This document shows positions 1-7,762 of a stretch of 35,445 nucleotides of DNA, in pieces (position 1 is the stretch's first letter; every line of letters starts with the position of its first letter). The DNA lies in assembly GCA_018242665.1 (NCBI GenBank), contig JAFEBL010000024.1, positions 71,299 through 106,743 of the forward strand, given 5' to 3'. Below the pieces are notes generated by a model. The model worked only from the letters and a program-made list of their open reading frames with translations, did no database searches and was not told the origin of the DNA. The position numbers were made by a program, and so were the translations under genes. This stretch comes from Nitrospira sp. (GTDB lineage Bacteria > Nitrospirota > Nitrospiria > Nitrospirales > Nitrospiraceae).

Positions 1-1
1 G

Positions 2-323
2 AAAATCCGTGGCGCGGATTACCAAAATTTTAGCGACCCATCCGTTACACGACCTCTTGATGAAACGATTTTGGGATGTTCTCTGATGACTACGCTCTCT
101 CGCGAGTCACTGGCCCTATCCTGGGGCCCATGTCGAGTACAGGGGAGAGGCAATAAAAGTATGGAGAACAAGAATCGGCGACCATGGACTTCTTGATGTC
201 GAACCGGGATGCATTGGGGCGGTGAACGAGTCCAGCATTCGTGCGTTGGCCACATTGCGGGGCGGGCAGTGCGGAGCCCCCGCGGCCGAAGCGTTCATGC
301 TGCTGAGAGAAACGATCCAGTGA
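2..323 (+). pseudogene. Sugar/methionyl-tRNA formyltransferase-like protein, C-terminal part, frame-broken
   Basis: This is the 3' end of a gene that begins left of the window. Two open stretches read as one protein. Positions 2-91 encode KIRGADYQNF...RPLDE...LMT. Positions 93-323 encode RSLASHWPYPGAHVEYRG, then IKVW, EPGCIGAV and a C-terminus ending LLRETIQ. The WPYPGA...G...IKVW...PG pattern matches the C-terminal barrel of the Formyl_trans_C family (Fmt, and sugar N-formyltransferases such as the ArnA formyltransferase domain). The two halves are in different frames: one extra base near position 92 (or two missing) would join them. The second frame has TGA codons at 84 and 87, so it cannot extend left. 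It could be a decayed gene, a sequencing error, or less likely programmed frameshifting. The stop TGA at 321 overlaps the next gene's GTG. In a nonulosonate cluster it would plausibly N-formylate an amino sugar. Confidence 0.6.
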
Positions 324-1396
324 GTGTCTTCATCATTGCAGAGGCGGGGGTCAATCACAACGGCTCGCGAGATACCGCTTGCCGGCTGATTGATGTCGCC
401 GTGGGCGCAGGTGCCGACGCCGTCAAATTCCAGATGTTCAAGGCCGGCAAGGTGGTCAGTCGGAGCGCGCCAAAGGCCGATTATCAAGAGCGGACCACAG
501 AGGCGACTGAAAGCCAGTTTGCCATGCTTGAAAAGTTGGAATTGACGGAGATCGCGCACCGGGATCTCCATGCCTATGCGTGCTCCAGAGGGATCGAGTT
601 TCTTTCAACGCCATTTGATGAAACGAGTCTGACCTTTCTTGCCCACGATCTGGGTTTGCCGACGATCAAGGTTCCATCCGGTGAAATTACCAATGCTCCG
701 TTTCTTTTGCGGGTTGCGCAGACGGGATGTCGTATCATCCTTTCGACCGGAATGAGCACGATGGAAGAAGTGCGGGAAGCGTTGAGTGTGTTAGCGTTTG
801 GAGCATCGATGCCGGTGGGTGCAGCTCCTGGTCGGCAGGCATTTGAGCGGGCCTATGATAGTGAAGAAGGGCGGCGGCGACTTCATGAGCGAGTCACTAT
901 CCTTCACTGCACGACGGAATATCCGGCTCCATTGGAAGGCGTCAACTTGAAAGCCATGAATGCGATGGCAGAGGAGTTCAACCTCCCGGTGGGCTACTCC
1001 GATCATACATTGGGCATTCATGTTCCGATTGCGGCCGTGGCACGGGGGGCTGTCGTCATTGAAAAGCATTTCACGCTGGATCGTACAATGCCCGGGCCGG
1101 ACCATCATGCCTCCCTGGAGCCAGGCGAACTCCGTGACATGGTTCAGGCGATACGCGAGGTTGAATTGGTACTGGGTGATGGGATCAAGCGTCCGGCTCC
1201 TGTTGAATACAAAAATCGAGATGTGGCGCGAAGGTCTCTGACCGCGGTGCGGCATATTGCAAAAGGTGAGCGGTTTTCTTCAGACAACATTGAGTGCAAG
1301 CGGCCGGGGATCGGTCTCTCGCCCATGTGCTATTGGGAGTGGTTGGGCAAGCTCGCGGAGCGGGACTATGAGGCTGACGAGACGATCATGCCGTGA
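320..1396 (+). CDS. neuB: N-acetylneuraminate/legionaminate synthase family protein (NeuB/LegI/PseI type)
   Basis: The family condenses phosphoenolpyruvate with a six-carbon amino sugar (ManNAc or a 2,4-diacetamido-trideoxyhexose) to give a nine-carbon nonulosonic acid in the cytoplasm. The GTG start gives 358 aa, the usual family size, and places the hallmark FIIAEAGVNHNG at residues 4-15. An upstream in-frame ATG at 209 would add 37 residues translated from the formyltransferase region, so I reject it. GTG 320 overlaps the upstream TGA in a GTGA junction. The TIM-barrel domain carries IKVPSGE, STGMST, TTEYP, GYSDHT and IEKHFTLD. His229 and His250 sit at the spacing of the two metal ligands of meningococcal NeuB. 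A C-terminal SAF (antifreeze-like) domain from about residue 298 includes KRPGIG. The exact sugar (Neu, Leg or Pse) cannot be fixed from sequence; the neighbouring PtmE-like gene favours a legionaminic-like product. Confidence 0.92.
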   Translation: MSVFIIAEAGVNHNGSRDTACRLIDVAVGAGADAVKFQMFKAGKVVSRSAPKADYQERTTEATESQFAMLEKLELTEIAHRDLHAYACSRGIEFLSTPFDETSLTFLAHDLGLPTIKVPSGEITNAPFLLRVAQTGCRIILSTGMSTMEEVREALSVLAFGASMPVGAAPGRQAFERAYDSEEGRRRLHERVTILHCTTEYPAPLEGVNLKAMNAMAEEFNLPVGYSDHTLGIHVPIAAVARGAVVIEKHFTLDRTMPGPDHHASLEPGELRDMVQAIREVELVLGDGIKRPAPVEYKNRDVARRSLTAVRHIAKGERFSSDNIECKRPGIGLSPMCYWEWLGKLAERDYEADETIMP

Positions 1397-1717
1397 TGGT
1401 TCCCCCGCGGTGGCCTTCCGACAAGTCTTAGTGAAAATCGCCTTACCTTCCGAGCCGCGAGCCGGAGCACACTCCTGTATGTTCTGCCTAGTCCCGATCC
1501 GTAAATCGTAAGCTTGACGCCAACTTAGGGTTCGTAGAGAATAGCGTCGCTGTCTGGTTTTTCGTGAGGGCGTCCGGTCGTGCACTCCCTTGCTGGGCAC
1601 TGGACCATTTTTCGTGCCACATCGGATGGCAGTGCGCGCGCACAGAATACTTTCATCGCGCACGGGGGCTACGATTGGCCATGCGATCGATGGGATTCAC
1701 GCTCCGATGATTGATCC
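1397..1717. other. 321-bp intergenic stretch, no recognised gene
   Basis: This gap lies between neuB and neuD-like genes, where many nonulosonate operons carry the neuC/legG epimerase. I recognise no coding domain on either strand. One plus-strand frame is open from 1545 to the TGA at 1719-1721 (58 codons, ending IGHAIDGIHAPMIDP) and overlaps the next gene's GTG in the same GTGA pattern used for real junctions nearby. It has no recognisable family motif and no clear start with a ribosome site. It could be the remnant of a deleted gene, or chance. No convincing promoter or terminator was seen. Confidence 0.4.
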
Positions 1718-2365
1718 GTGAGGATGACGAATTGCCCAGTAATTGTGATTGGCGCGGGCGACCATGCTCGTGTGCTCCTCGACGTGTTATTGGTTTCGGG
1801 CGCTCAGCTTCTGGGTCTTGTGGATGCGAACATCGCCCTCGCTGGAAACGCGATTCGAGGTGTCCCCATACTTGGGGATGACGGGATTGTTTTTGGATAT
1901 GATCCAGAACACATTCTCCTCGTCAACGGCATCGGGTCCTCCCGGTCGACGGATCTCCGAAGGTCCGTGTACGATCGATTCATTGCGGCGGGATATCGGT
2001 TCGTCCATGCCATCCACCCCTCTGCCGTGATGTCGTCGACCGTCGCTCTGAAGCCTGGGGTGCAAATCATGGCCGGCGCAGTCATACAGCCAGATGCGCT
2101 CATTGAGGAAAACGTACTCGTCAACACGGGTGTCATCATCGATCATGACTGTAAAATCGGAGCCCATGTGCATTTGGCGCCGGGTGTGACCTTGTCGGGC
2201 TCCGTGACTGTGGGGGCCGGCTCTCACATTGGTACTGGTGCAACTGTGATTCAAGGAGTTCAGATTGGCTCGGGGGTATTGGTGGCCGCGGGAGCCGTTG
2301 TGGTCGAGGATATTCGTGATGGTCAGCATGTCATGGGTGTCCCCGCTCGAGAGGTTGTGTCGTGA
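1718..2365 (+). CDS. neuD: NeuD-family sugar O/N-acyltransferase
   Basis: The protein has 215 aa from GTG 1718, or 213 from ATG 1724; both precede VIVIGAGDHARVLLDVL. An N-terminal NAD-like alpha/beta lobe (GAGDHA at about residues 11-16) is followed by a left-handed beta-helix of hexapeptide repeats (residues about 100-205), with AGAVIQPDA, NTGVIIDHDC, LAPGVTLSG and GTGATVIQGV. The His in IDHDC is the usual catalytic base. The end, VVEDIRDGQHVMGVPAREV, is typical of the NeuD/PglD/PerB group. These enzymes acetylate nonulosonic acids or their amino-sugar precursors using acetyl-CoA. Its place between NeuB and the nucleotidyltransferase suggests either the N-acetylation step of the precursor sugar (PglD/LegH-like) or O-acetylation of the finished acid. 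Its TGA overlaps the next GTG by four bases. Confidence 0.87.
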   Translation: MRMTNCPVIVIGAGDHARVLLDVLLVSGAQLLGLVDANIALAGNAIRGVPILGDDGIVFGYDPEHILLVNGIGSSRSTDLRRSVYDRFIAAGYRFVHAIHPSAVMSSTVALKPGVQIMAGAVIQPDALIEENVLVNTGVIIDHDCKIGAHVHLAPGVTLSGSVTVGAGSHIGTGATVIQGVQIGSGVLVAAGAVVVEDIRDGQHVMGVPAREVVS

Positions 2366-3411
2366 GAGAGTGGAAAAAGCTCACCATTCTTGGTTCCTCA
2401 TCCATTCGTGAAGCGATCGCCAAACTCGACGTGGCGACTGCCAAGATCGTCATGGTGCTGGCGGAGGGCGGACGGCTCGTCGGCACCATCACGGATGGTG
2501 ATGTGCGACGCGGGTTGCTTCGCGGATGCACGCTGGACGATGCCGTGTTGAAGGTCATGAATTCCACTCCCATCACCGCGCCCTTCAGCGAGGAGCGCGA
2601 GGCGCTCGGTCTGCTCATGCGTAGCAAGCAGGTGTCTCAGATTCCTTTGGTGGATCAGTTGGGCCGTGTGATGGGTCTCGAAACCATCGAGGATGTGACT
2701 CGGGCAGAGCGGCAGGAAACGCCTGTCATTTTGATGGCTGGGGGAGAGGGACGGCGACTGCTTCCTCTGACGGCCCAGGTACCCAAGCCACTGCTTCCCG
2801 TGGGAGAAAAGCCGCTGCTCGAGACGATCCTTGAGACGTTTGTCTCACATGGATTCCATCGATTTTTTCTGAGTGTGAACTACCGAGCGGACATGATCGT
2901 GGACTACTTCGGCGACGGGGCGCAGTGGGGGGCCGACATCAGCTATTTGCGCGAGCGCAGACCACTCGGCACGGCCGGCCCGCTGTCGTTGTTGCCACAG
3001 GTCCCTACGTCTCCCGTGATTGTCATGAACGCGGATCTCTTGACGAATTGCAATTTTGTCCAACTTCTTGAGTTTCACAACGAGCAGGGTGCGAAAGCGA
3101 CCATGGCGGTGCGTCATCACCATGTGCGTGTGCCCTATGGGGTTGCGCGATTGCGTGGGCAATGGGTTGAAATGCTGGAGGAGAAGCCGACGCTCAATCT
3201 GTTTGTGAACGCAGGATTGTATGTCCTCGATCCTGCGGTGCTCGCCTTGGTGCCAAAAGACGAGGCCTTTGACATGCCTGACTTGTTGAACACGCTCGCG
3301 ATGGAGGGCAATACCGTGAGTGCATTTCCCGTCCGTGAGTATTGGTTGGACATTGGCCATCGAGATGACTACGAACAGGCCAAAGGGGATTTTTCGAGTG
3401 TGTTTGAGTGA
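2362..3411 (+). CDS. ptmE: CBS-pair nucleotidyltransferase (PtmE-like sugar-1-phosphate guanylyltransferase)
   Basis: The 349-aa protein has two fused parts. Residues about 8-120 hold a CBS pair (TITDGDVRRGLLRG, SQIPLVDQLGRVMGLE). Residues 123-349 form a GT-A-fold nucleotidyltransferase with ILMAGGEGRRLLPLT, KPLLPVGEKPLLE, VMNADLLTN and NAGLYVLDP. This arrangement matches Campylobacter PtmE, which makes GDP-glucosamine at the head of the GDP-linked legionaminic acid route, and other CBS-nucleotidyltransferases near neuB. The catalytic part alone resembles mannose-1-P guanylyltransferase and glucose-1-P thymidylyltransferase, so the nucleotide and sugar are inferred from context. It starts with GTG, overlapping the neuD-like stop (GTGA), and ends 108 bp before the next gene. 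Confidence 0.83.
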   Translation: MREWKKLTILGSSSIREAIAKLDVATAKIVMVLAEGGRLVGTITDGDVRRGLLRGCTLDDAVLKVMNSTPITAPFSEEREALGLLMRSKQVSQIPLVDQLGRVMGLETIEDVTRAERQETPVILMAGGEGRRLLPLTAQVPKPLLPVGEKPLLETILETFVSHGFHRFFLSVNYRADMIVDYFGDGAQWGADISYLRERRPLGTAGPLSLLPQVPTSPVIVMNADLLTNCNFVQLLEFHNEQGAKATMAVRHHHVRVPYGVARLRGQWVEMLEEKPTLNLFVNAGLYVLDPAVLALVPKDEAFDMPDLLNTLAMEGNTVSAFPVREYWLDIGHRDDYEQAKGDFSSVFE

Positions 3412-3519
3412 AGGCTTGCCTGGCAGTAACGCGAAGAGTCGGACATGCATTGGGACACGACCGTTCCGGTCGCGGCGTCATTCAATGACTCGCTTGAATG
3501 AAACACGGGAATCACACGA

Positions 3520-4872
3520 ATGAGCGCGTGTGTCTATGTCGTCCATTGCGTCGATACCGAGGGGCCGCTGTACGAATCGTTGGAGGCGACGTTCGAGCGG
3601 CTCAATCATGCTCTGGGGCTACAGCTCACGCCTGATCGAGAGACTCTTCGAAAGATTCAGGCTGGCCAGTTGGATCTGGGCCCTAAAACGAAGGCTGCGC
3701 GGGCGATGGTCGAACCCGCACTGCTTGCCTGTATGGAGGACTGGGGACAGCTCGATGCCATGTTGGATGAACTCCTGAGCGCCCCATACCGCGATCAGTT
3801 TTCCGACTCCACCAATGCTGGATGGGTCTTCAGTTGGTTCATTCTCGATCATGTGGGATATCTCGTCAATCCGCGTCGGCGCGATATCGGGTACCATAAT
3901 ATTTTCGATCACTATCGCCGCAAACTCCAAGACACGTTGAGTCAGCGGGACGAGGTACACTGGCATTTCCACCCGATGAGCCATTCGCGGGAGGCACATG
4001 TCTGTGCGACCTCGTATCTTAACTCTCCTCAGTTGCTCGAAGGGTTAGCCAGGCGGGTAATTGATCGACAATGGTTTCCGGTGGCTTTTCGCGCGGGATT
4101 TCATGCGGAACGCCCGGATAGTCACTGGTTTCTTGAACAGTGGATTCCGCTGGATTATTCCAATCAGGGTATGCCTGAGACGGAGTTGGAGCGTGAACAG
4201 CAAGATGTCAGCGGTGGGCGATTCGGTGACTGGCGGCGGGCCCCATCAGACTGGACGGCCTACCATCCGTCACATGATGACTACCAAGTGCCGGGCGGGT
4301 GTAATCGAGTCATTTTCCGGTGCCTCAATGTGGGAACTCGGTTGCGGTTGCTGACGCAGCAAGAGGTTGACCGCGCGTTTCAGATGGCGCAAAGCGGGAG
4401 GCCTGCGGTCCTCTCCTTTTGCAATCATGACTGGCGGGACATGCGGCGGGATGTCCAACAGGTATATTCACTGCTCAAGGATGCATCGGCTCGATTCGTT
4501 GACGTAGAGTGGAAATCTGTGGGCGCCCGGCAGGCTGCTCGTCATGTCCTTGGCTGGGCCCCGGAGCCGGTCATTCACATCGCGCATACGTTGGAGACCT
4601 GGGAGCATGGTGGACGTTTGACGATTGAAACGGACCGCGATACGTTCGGACCCCAGCCATTTTTGGCCATCAAGACCTGGGATCAGCGATATGTGACTGA
4701 CAATTTCGATGTGCAGGTGCCTCGACGGCAGTGGACCTACACCTTCGATCGAGAAACGATTCGGCTTTCTGCGATAGAGTTGATTGGAATTGCGGTCACC
4801 GCGGGGAATGCGTCCTGTGCCGTGTTGGTCATCGATTCCAATGGCGCGATTCGGGGCACTCAGCACTACTGA
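3520..4872 (+). CDS. NodB-like polysaccharide deacetylase-related protein (WbmS-like)
   Basis: A 450-aa protein resembling divergent NodB-fold (CE4-like) proteins of O-antigen loci, such as WbmS. What can be seen: an early acidic motif VDTEGP at residues 11-16, WFILDHVGY near 107, a metal-type motif HWHFHPMSH near residues 148-156, FRAGFHAERPDSHWFLE near 191-207, and SFCNHDWRDM near 301. These His/Asp clusters are consistent with a metal-dependent amidohydrolase. From about residue 340 there is a beta-rich extension without a recognised domain. No signal peptide is present, so it would act in the cytoplasm on a sugar nucleotide or lipid-linked sugar. The start codon ATG 3520 overlaps a TGA in another frame that I do not regard as a gene end. 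The deacetylase role is inferred from fold-like motifs and location. Confidence 0.6.
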   Translation: MSACVYVVHCVDTEGPLYESLEATFERLNHALGLQLTPDRETLRKIQAGQLDLGPKTKAARAMVEPALLACMEDWGQLDAMLDELLSAPYRDQFSDSTNAGWVFSWFILDHVGYLVNPRRRDIGYHNIFDHYRRKLQDTLSQRDEVHWHFHPMSHSREAHVCATSYLNSPQLLEGLARRVIDRQWFPVAFRAGFHAERPDSHWFLEQWIPLDYSNQGMPETELEREQQDVSGGRFGDWRRAPSDWTAYHPSHDDYQVPGGCNRVIFRCLNVGTRLRLLTQQEVDRAFQMAQSGRPAVLSFCNHDWRDMRRDVQQVYSLLKDASARFVDVEWKSVGARQAARHVLGWAPEPVIHIAHTLETWEHGGRLTIETDRDTFGPQPFLAIKTWDQRYVTDNFDVQVPRRQWTYTFDRETIRLSAIELIGIAVTAGNASCAVLVIDSNGAIRGTQHY

Positions 4873-4915
4873 CCGACGAGGCGAACCCGGCTTGTTTGGG
4901 GCGGAGTCCAGAGAT

Positions 4916-5722
4916 ATGAATCCCTCTCACGATCTGAGGCAACAGTATTGGGACGAGCAATACATGAAGTACTGGCAGCAGCGTGTCGCTGAGGCCAACG
5001 AGGTCGTCGATAACAAGTCCAGGCTGAATCAACAGGATTCAGCGACCCTCTCAGATCGGACCTATCTTGAGGCGATTGAACATCTGAACATTGCTCCTGA
5101 CGAAACGGTGCTTGAGCTGGGCTGCGGGTTTGGGCGAAGTCTCCCGTTTCTGAGCCGTCATGCACGACAGGTCTGGGGGCTCGATATTTCTTCCGCCATG
5201 GTCGAGGCTGCGCGGCAACACTGCGCAGGGTTGGAGAATGTGCGGCTGGAAGTCGGCATCGGTGAACAGATGCCATTTCAATCGGGGATGTTCAACGCGA
5301 TCATCTGCTTCGGGGTGTTTGATGCCATGTATCAAACAGAAACCATCAGGGAAATGTGTCGGGTGGCGGCTCAAGGGTGTCGCATTCTCCTGACGGGTAA
5401 AAATGTCGATTATTGGGACGATGATGAAGCGGCGCTCATTGCGGAAGATCGGGCACGACAAAAAGGGCATCCCAACTACTTTACACGTGTCCACGAGCTG
5501 CTCGCTCAGCTCGATCAGGTCGGTCTGATGACCAGGCTTCAGCGATTCTACTCGCGACGGGGAGATTTCCACGCTGGGAAATTTCATGAGTCTTTGCCGC
5601 CGCAATTCTATGAATACATGCTCGTGTTTGAAAAAGTTCGATCGGCCGATGACACGTTGACGCACGACGTGAGTCAGCCGTTCTCTAAAACCTGGCTCAG
5701 GCGAAACGGAGAGACTGGCTGA
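4916..5722 (+). CDS. Class I SAM-dependent methyltransferase
   Basis: A 268-aa cytoplasmic protein with a Rossmann SAM-binding core. Motif I is VLELGCGFG (residues 65-73), followed by the acidic loop GLDIS, a motif near GEQMPFQSGMFNAIICFGVF, and a post-core RILLTG strand. The frame is open upstream to 4784 inside the previous gene, but ATG 4916 has a GGAG ribosome site at 4903-4906, lies 43 bp after the previous stop, and begins just before the SAM domain; I chose it. The substrate cannot be told from sequence. Its position among nonulosonate genes suggests sugar O- or N-methylation or modification of a precursor. Confidence 0.85.
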   Translation: MNPSHDLRQQYWDEQYMKYWQQRVAEANEVVDNKSRLNQQDSATLSDRTYLEAIEHLNIAPDETVLELGCGFGRSLPFLSRHARQVWGLDISSAMVEAARQHCAGLENVRLEVGIGEQMPFQSGMFNAIICFGVFDAMYQTETIREMCRVAAQGCRILLTGKNVDYWDDDEAALIAEDRARQKGHPNYFTRVHELLAQLDQVGLMTRLQRFYSRRGDFHAGKFHESLPPQFYEYMLVFEKVRSADDTLTHDVSQPFSKTWLRRNGETG

Positions 5723-5868
5723 AGCGATGGCCAATTTCGTGGCCTCTGCTCGCCAGGGGGAACGAATTGGCGCCTACAGGATGTGCCCGTCTGTGGAGCG
5801 CGGGCTGAAGAACTTTTTTGCAGGATCCAATTGTTAGGATCCGTTCCATAGTGTTGAAAGGACTTGCC

Positions 5869-7575
5869 ATGAATCAACAAGGCAATCGATCGGAAAAGGT
5901 ACTCTTGGTTGCGGCCAACTCACATGATGACCGGAATCTTGATGCGATGAAAGCAATAAAAGCCAAGAAGAGCGCACATGCGTTGCCTCCTCTGGGCACC
6001 GTCTATGTGGCGACCTATGCACAACGGAACGGATGGACCGTGGAGCTGTTGGATGCTGAGCGCGATCTCCTTTCAGAGGAGGAGACCGTTCAAGAGGTTC
6101 TTGCACGCCTGCCGGACGGAGGATTCGTCGGGTGGACAACCTGGATTACGACGATCAACAAGGTCGTACGTATTGCTGAGCAGGTCAAGTTGCGGCGCCC
6201 GTCGATCAAACAGTTTATCGGAGGACCGCACATGAGCGCGGTCCCTATCAAAACGATGGAGCGGTTTGGTCATATCTTTCCCTATGGGATCGTTGGTGAA
6301 GGGGAATTGGTGACGGATATTCTGCTCCGACACTGGGGTGACATCGCCTATTTGTCAGAGGTGCCGGGCATCGTCTGTTATGACGCCGGTACGCTTCGAT
6401 TCAAGAAGGATAAGCGTAGGGGATACACCGCGACACCAAAGTTTGCCTTGAAGGCCATTGAGAGTGGAAAAGAGATCGATGAGCTCCATGACGACGTCGT
6501 TGACGAAGGCGTGGGAGAAGTCTATTGGCCGATGCATGCCGAACGGATAGAGGATGTGAATCAGATTGCGATCCCCAAGTACGAATTCCTCGGCGATCTG
6601 TCATGCTACCACTTGTCCGAATTCACGCCGCCGGCGGGGGAGCATCAAATGTCGATGATTACGTCGAGAGGGTGCCCCTACACCTGTTCGTTTTGTGATC
6701 AAGAGGTCTCAGGCCACAATTGGCGAGGCCTCACGCCGGCGAACACCATTGCGCATATGTTGTATCTAAAACGGCTTGGGATTGACTATCTCTATCTCAC
6801 GGATGATTTGTATTTGGTGCGACTGGATGATGTAGAAGAGACGGCAAAATTGATCCTGAAGACGCCGGAACTTCACCACATCCGGTGGGAGGCCATTACG
6901 CGCATCAATCTTGTCCTCAAGGCGGCCAGAACCGAGGTATCGTACGAGGGCCAATCGATGAACCTCCTGCAGCTGATTCGGAAAGCGGGTTGTGTGCAAT
7001 TGCATGTGGCGCCGGAGACGGGCAACCAGCAACTGCGATTTGAAACGGTGTTCAAGCGCATCACCAATGCTGAGGTCGTCGCCGCGATCGAGGCCATGGA
7101 TCAAGTTGGCATTAGTGCGAAACTGCTGAATATGGTGGGATTGCCCGGAGAAACCCCGGAAATTACGTTGGAGACACTGGAGTTTATTAAGACGCTGGGC
7201 GAGCATGGCGCTGCCTATGGAATGATATCGGTCTTCACCCCTCTCCCCACGACCCCTGCTGCACAAATGATTGAACGCGGGTTGCTCAAGTGGACAGGAG
7301 ATCTGGACAATTGGGACATGATGAATCTTGGCACACCAGCCGGAATCTTTCAGTCTGATATGCGGGGGCAAGAGGTTGATGCCACCCCCGAGCATATTCT
7401 CATGGCCGCGAGGGGCAAGCACAAGCTCGGCGCCTTGGTGGGCGAACGAGAACGATCCGGCGGGCTGACCATCGAAGACAAGATCGACCAGGTGAGGAAA
7501 CTGGTGGATGACTATCGGACAACGCATCCCATTCGACTATCGAAGAAGACCTTACATGTGCTACCGACGAATTGA
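5869..7575 (+). CDS. B12-binding-domain radical SAM protein
   Basis: A 568-aa protein of the cobalamin-binding radical SAM group. The N-terminal alpha/beta domain (about residues 9-150) has VLLVAANS, a PPLG motif, and a GGPHMSAVP motif near residue 122 typical of these domains. The radical SAM barrel has the iron-sulfur cysteines Cys269, Cys273 and Cys276 in CPYTCSFC, followed by HNWRGLTPANTIAHM, which resembles the WRGRSPE motif of this group. Later barrel motifs are APETGNQQLRF and LNMVGLPGETPE. The classic DxHxxG cobalamin base-on-off motif is not evident, as in many relatives. ATG 5869 was chosen over 5818 because GAAAGGA at 5856-5862 lies six bases upstream. Members do C-methylations, ring rearrangements or other radical chemistry; the substrate here is unknown, but the flanking methyltransferase and neuA imply a surface sugar. 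Confidence 0.85.
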   Translation: MNQQGNRSEKVLLVAANSHDDRNLDAMKAIKAKKSAHALPPLGTVYVATYAQRNGWTVELLDAERDLLSEEETVQEVLARLPDGGFVGWTTWITTINKVVRIAEQVKLRRPSIKQFIGGPHMSAVPIKTMERFGHIFPYGIVGEGELVTDILLRHWGDIAYLSEVPGIVCYDAGTLRFKKDKRRGYTATPKFALKAIESGKEIDELHDDVVDEGVGEVYWPMHAERIEDVNQIAIPKYEFLGDLSCYHLSEFTPPAGEHQMSMITSRGCPYTCSFCDQEVSGHNWRGLTPANTIAHMLYLKRLGIDYLYLTDDLYLVRLDDVEETAKLILKTPELHHIRWEAITRINLVLKAARTEVSYEGQSMNLLQLIRKAGCVQLHVAPETGNQQLRFETVFKRITNAEVVAAIEAMDQVGISAKLLNMVGLPGETPEITLETLEFIKTLGEHGAAYGMISVFTPLPTTPAAQMIERGLLKWTGDLDNWDMMNLGTPAGIFQSDMRGQEVDATPEHILMAARGKHKLGALVGERERSGGLTIEDKIDQVRKLVDDYRTTHPIRLSKKTLHVLPTN

Positions 7576-7762
7576 TTCCCTTCGTGGGCAGAAGCCTACC
7601 GGTGCACGAACTCCCGCTCGTCGGTGGCGGTGACAGCGGTTTCCCTCGATTGGCTGCAGGATGCGAGTCCTGACGTATTCACGCGATCATAGTCGGCAGC
7701 AAGGGTAGATTGAAGACGGCTCCTGAGAACCATTGTGCCAACGGTCTGAAGAAGGTCGCTGC

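Noticed and set aside
209..319. Upstream start for NeuB at ATG 209
   Set aside because: It would overlap the formyltransferase tail and add residues with no similarity to NeuB; GTG 320 puts the FIIAEAG motif near the start as in the family.
3320..3523. 67-aa plus-strand open frame ending in an ATGA overlap with the deacetylase start
   Set aside because: Its first half lies inside the nucleotidyltransferase gene in another frame and the translation has no family motif.
5822..5844. Two GGATCC copies flanking AATTGTTA before the radical SAM gene
   Set aside because: Could pair as a 6-bp stem but without a T-run or promoter context; likely chance.
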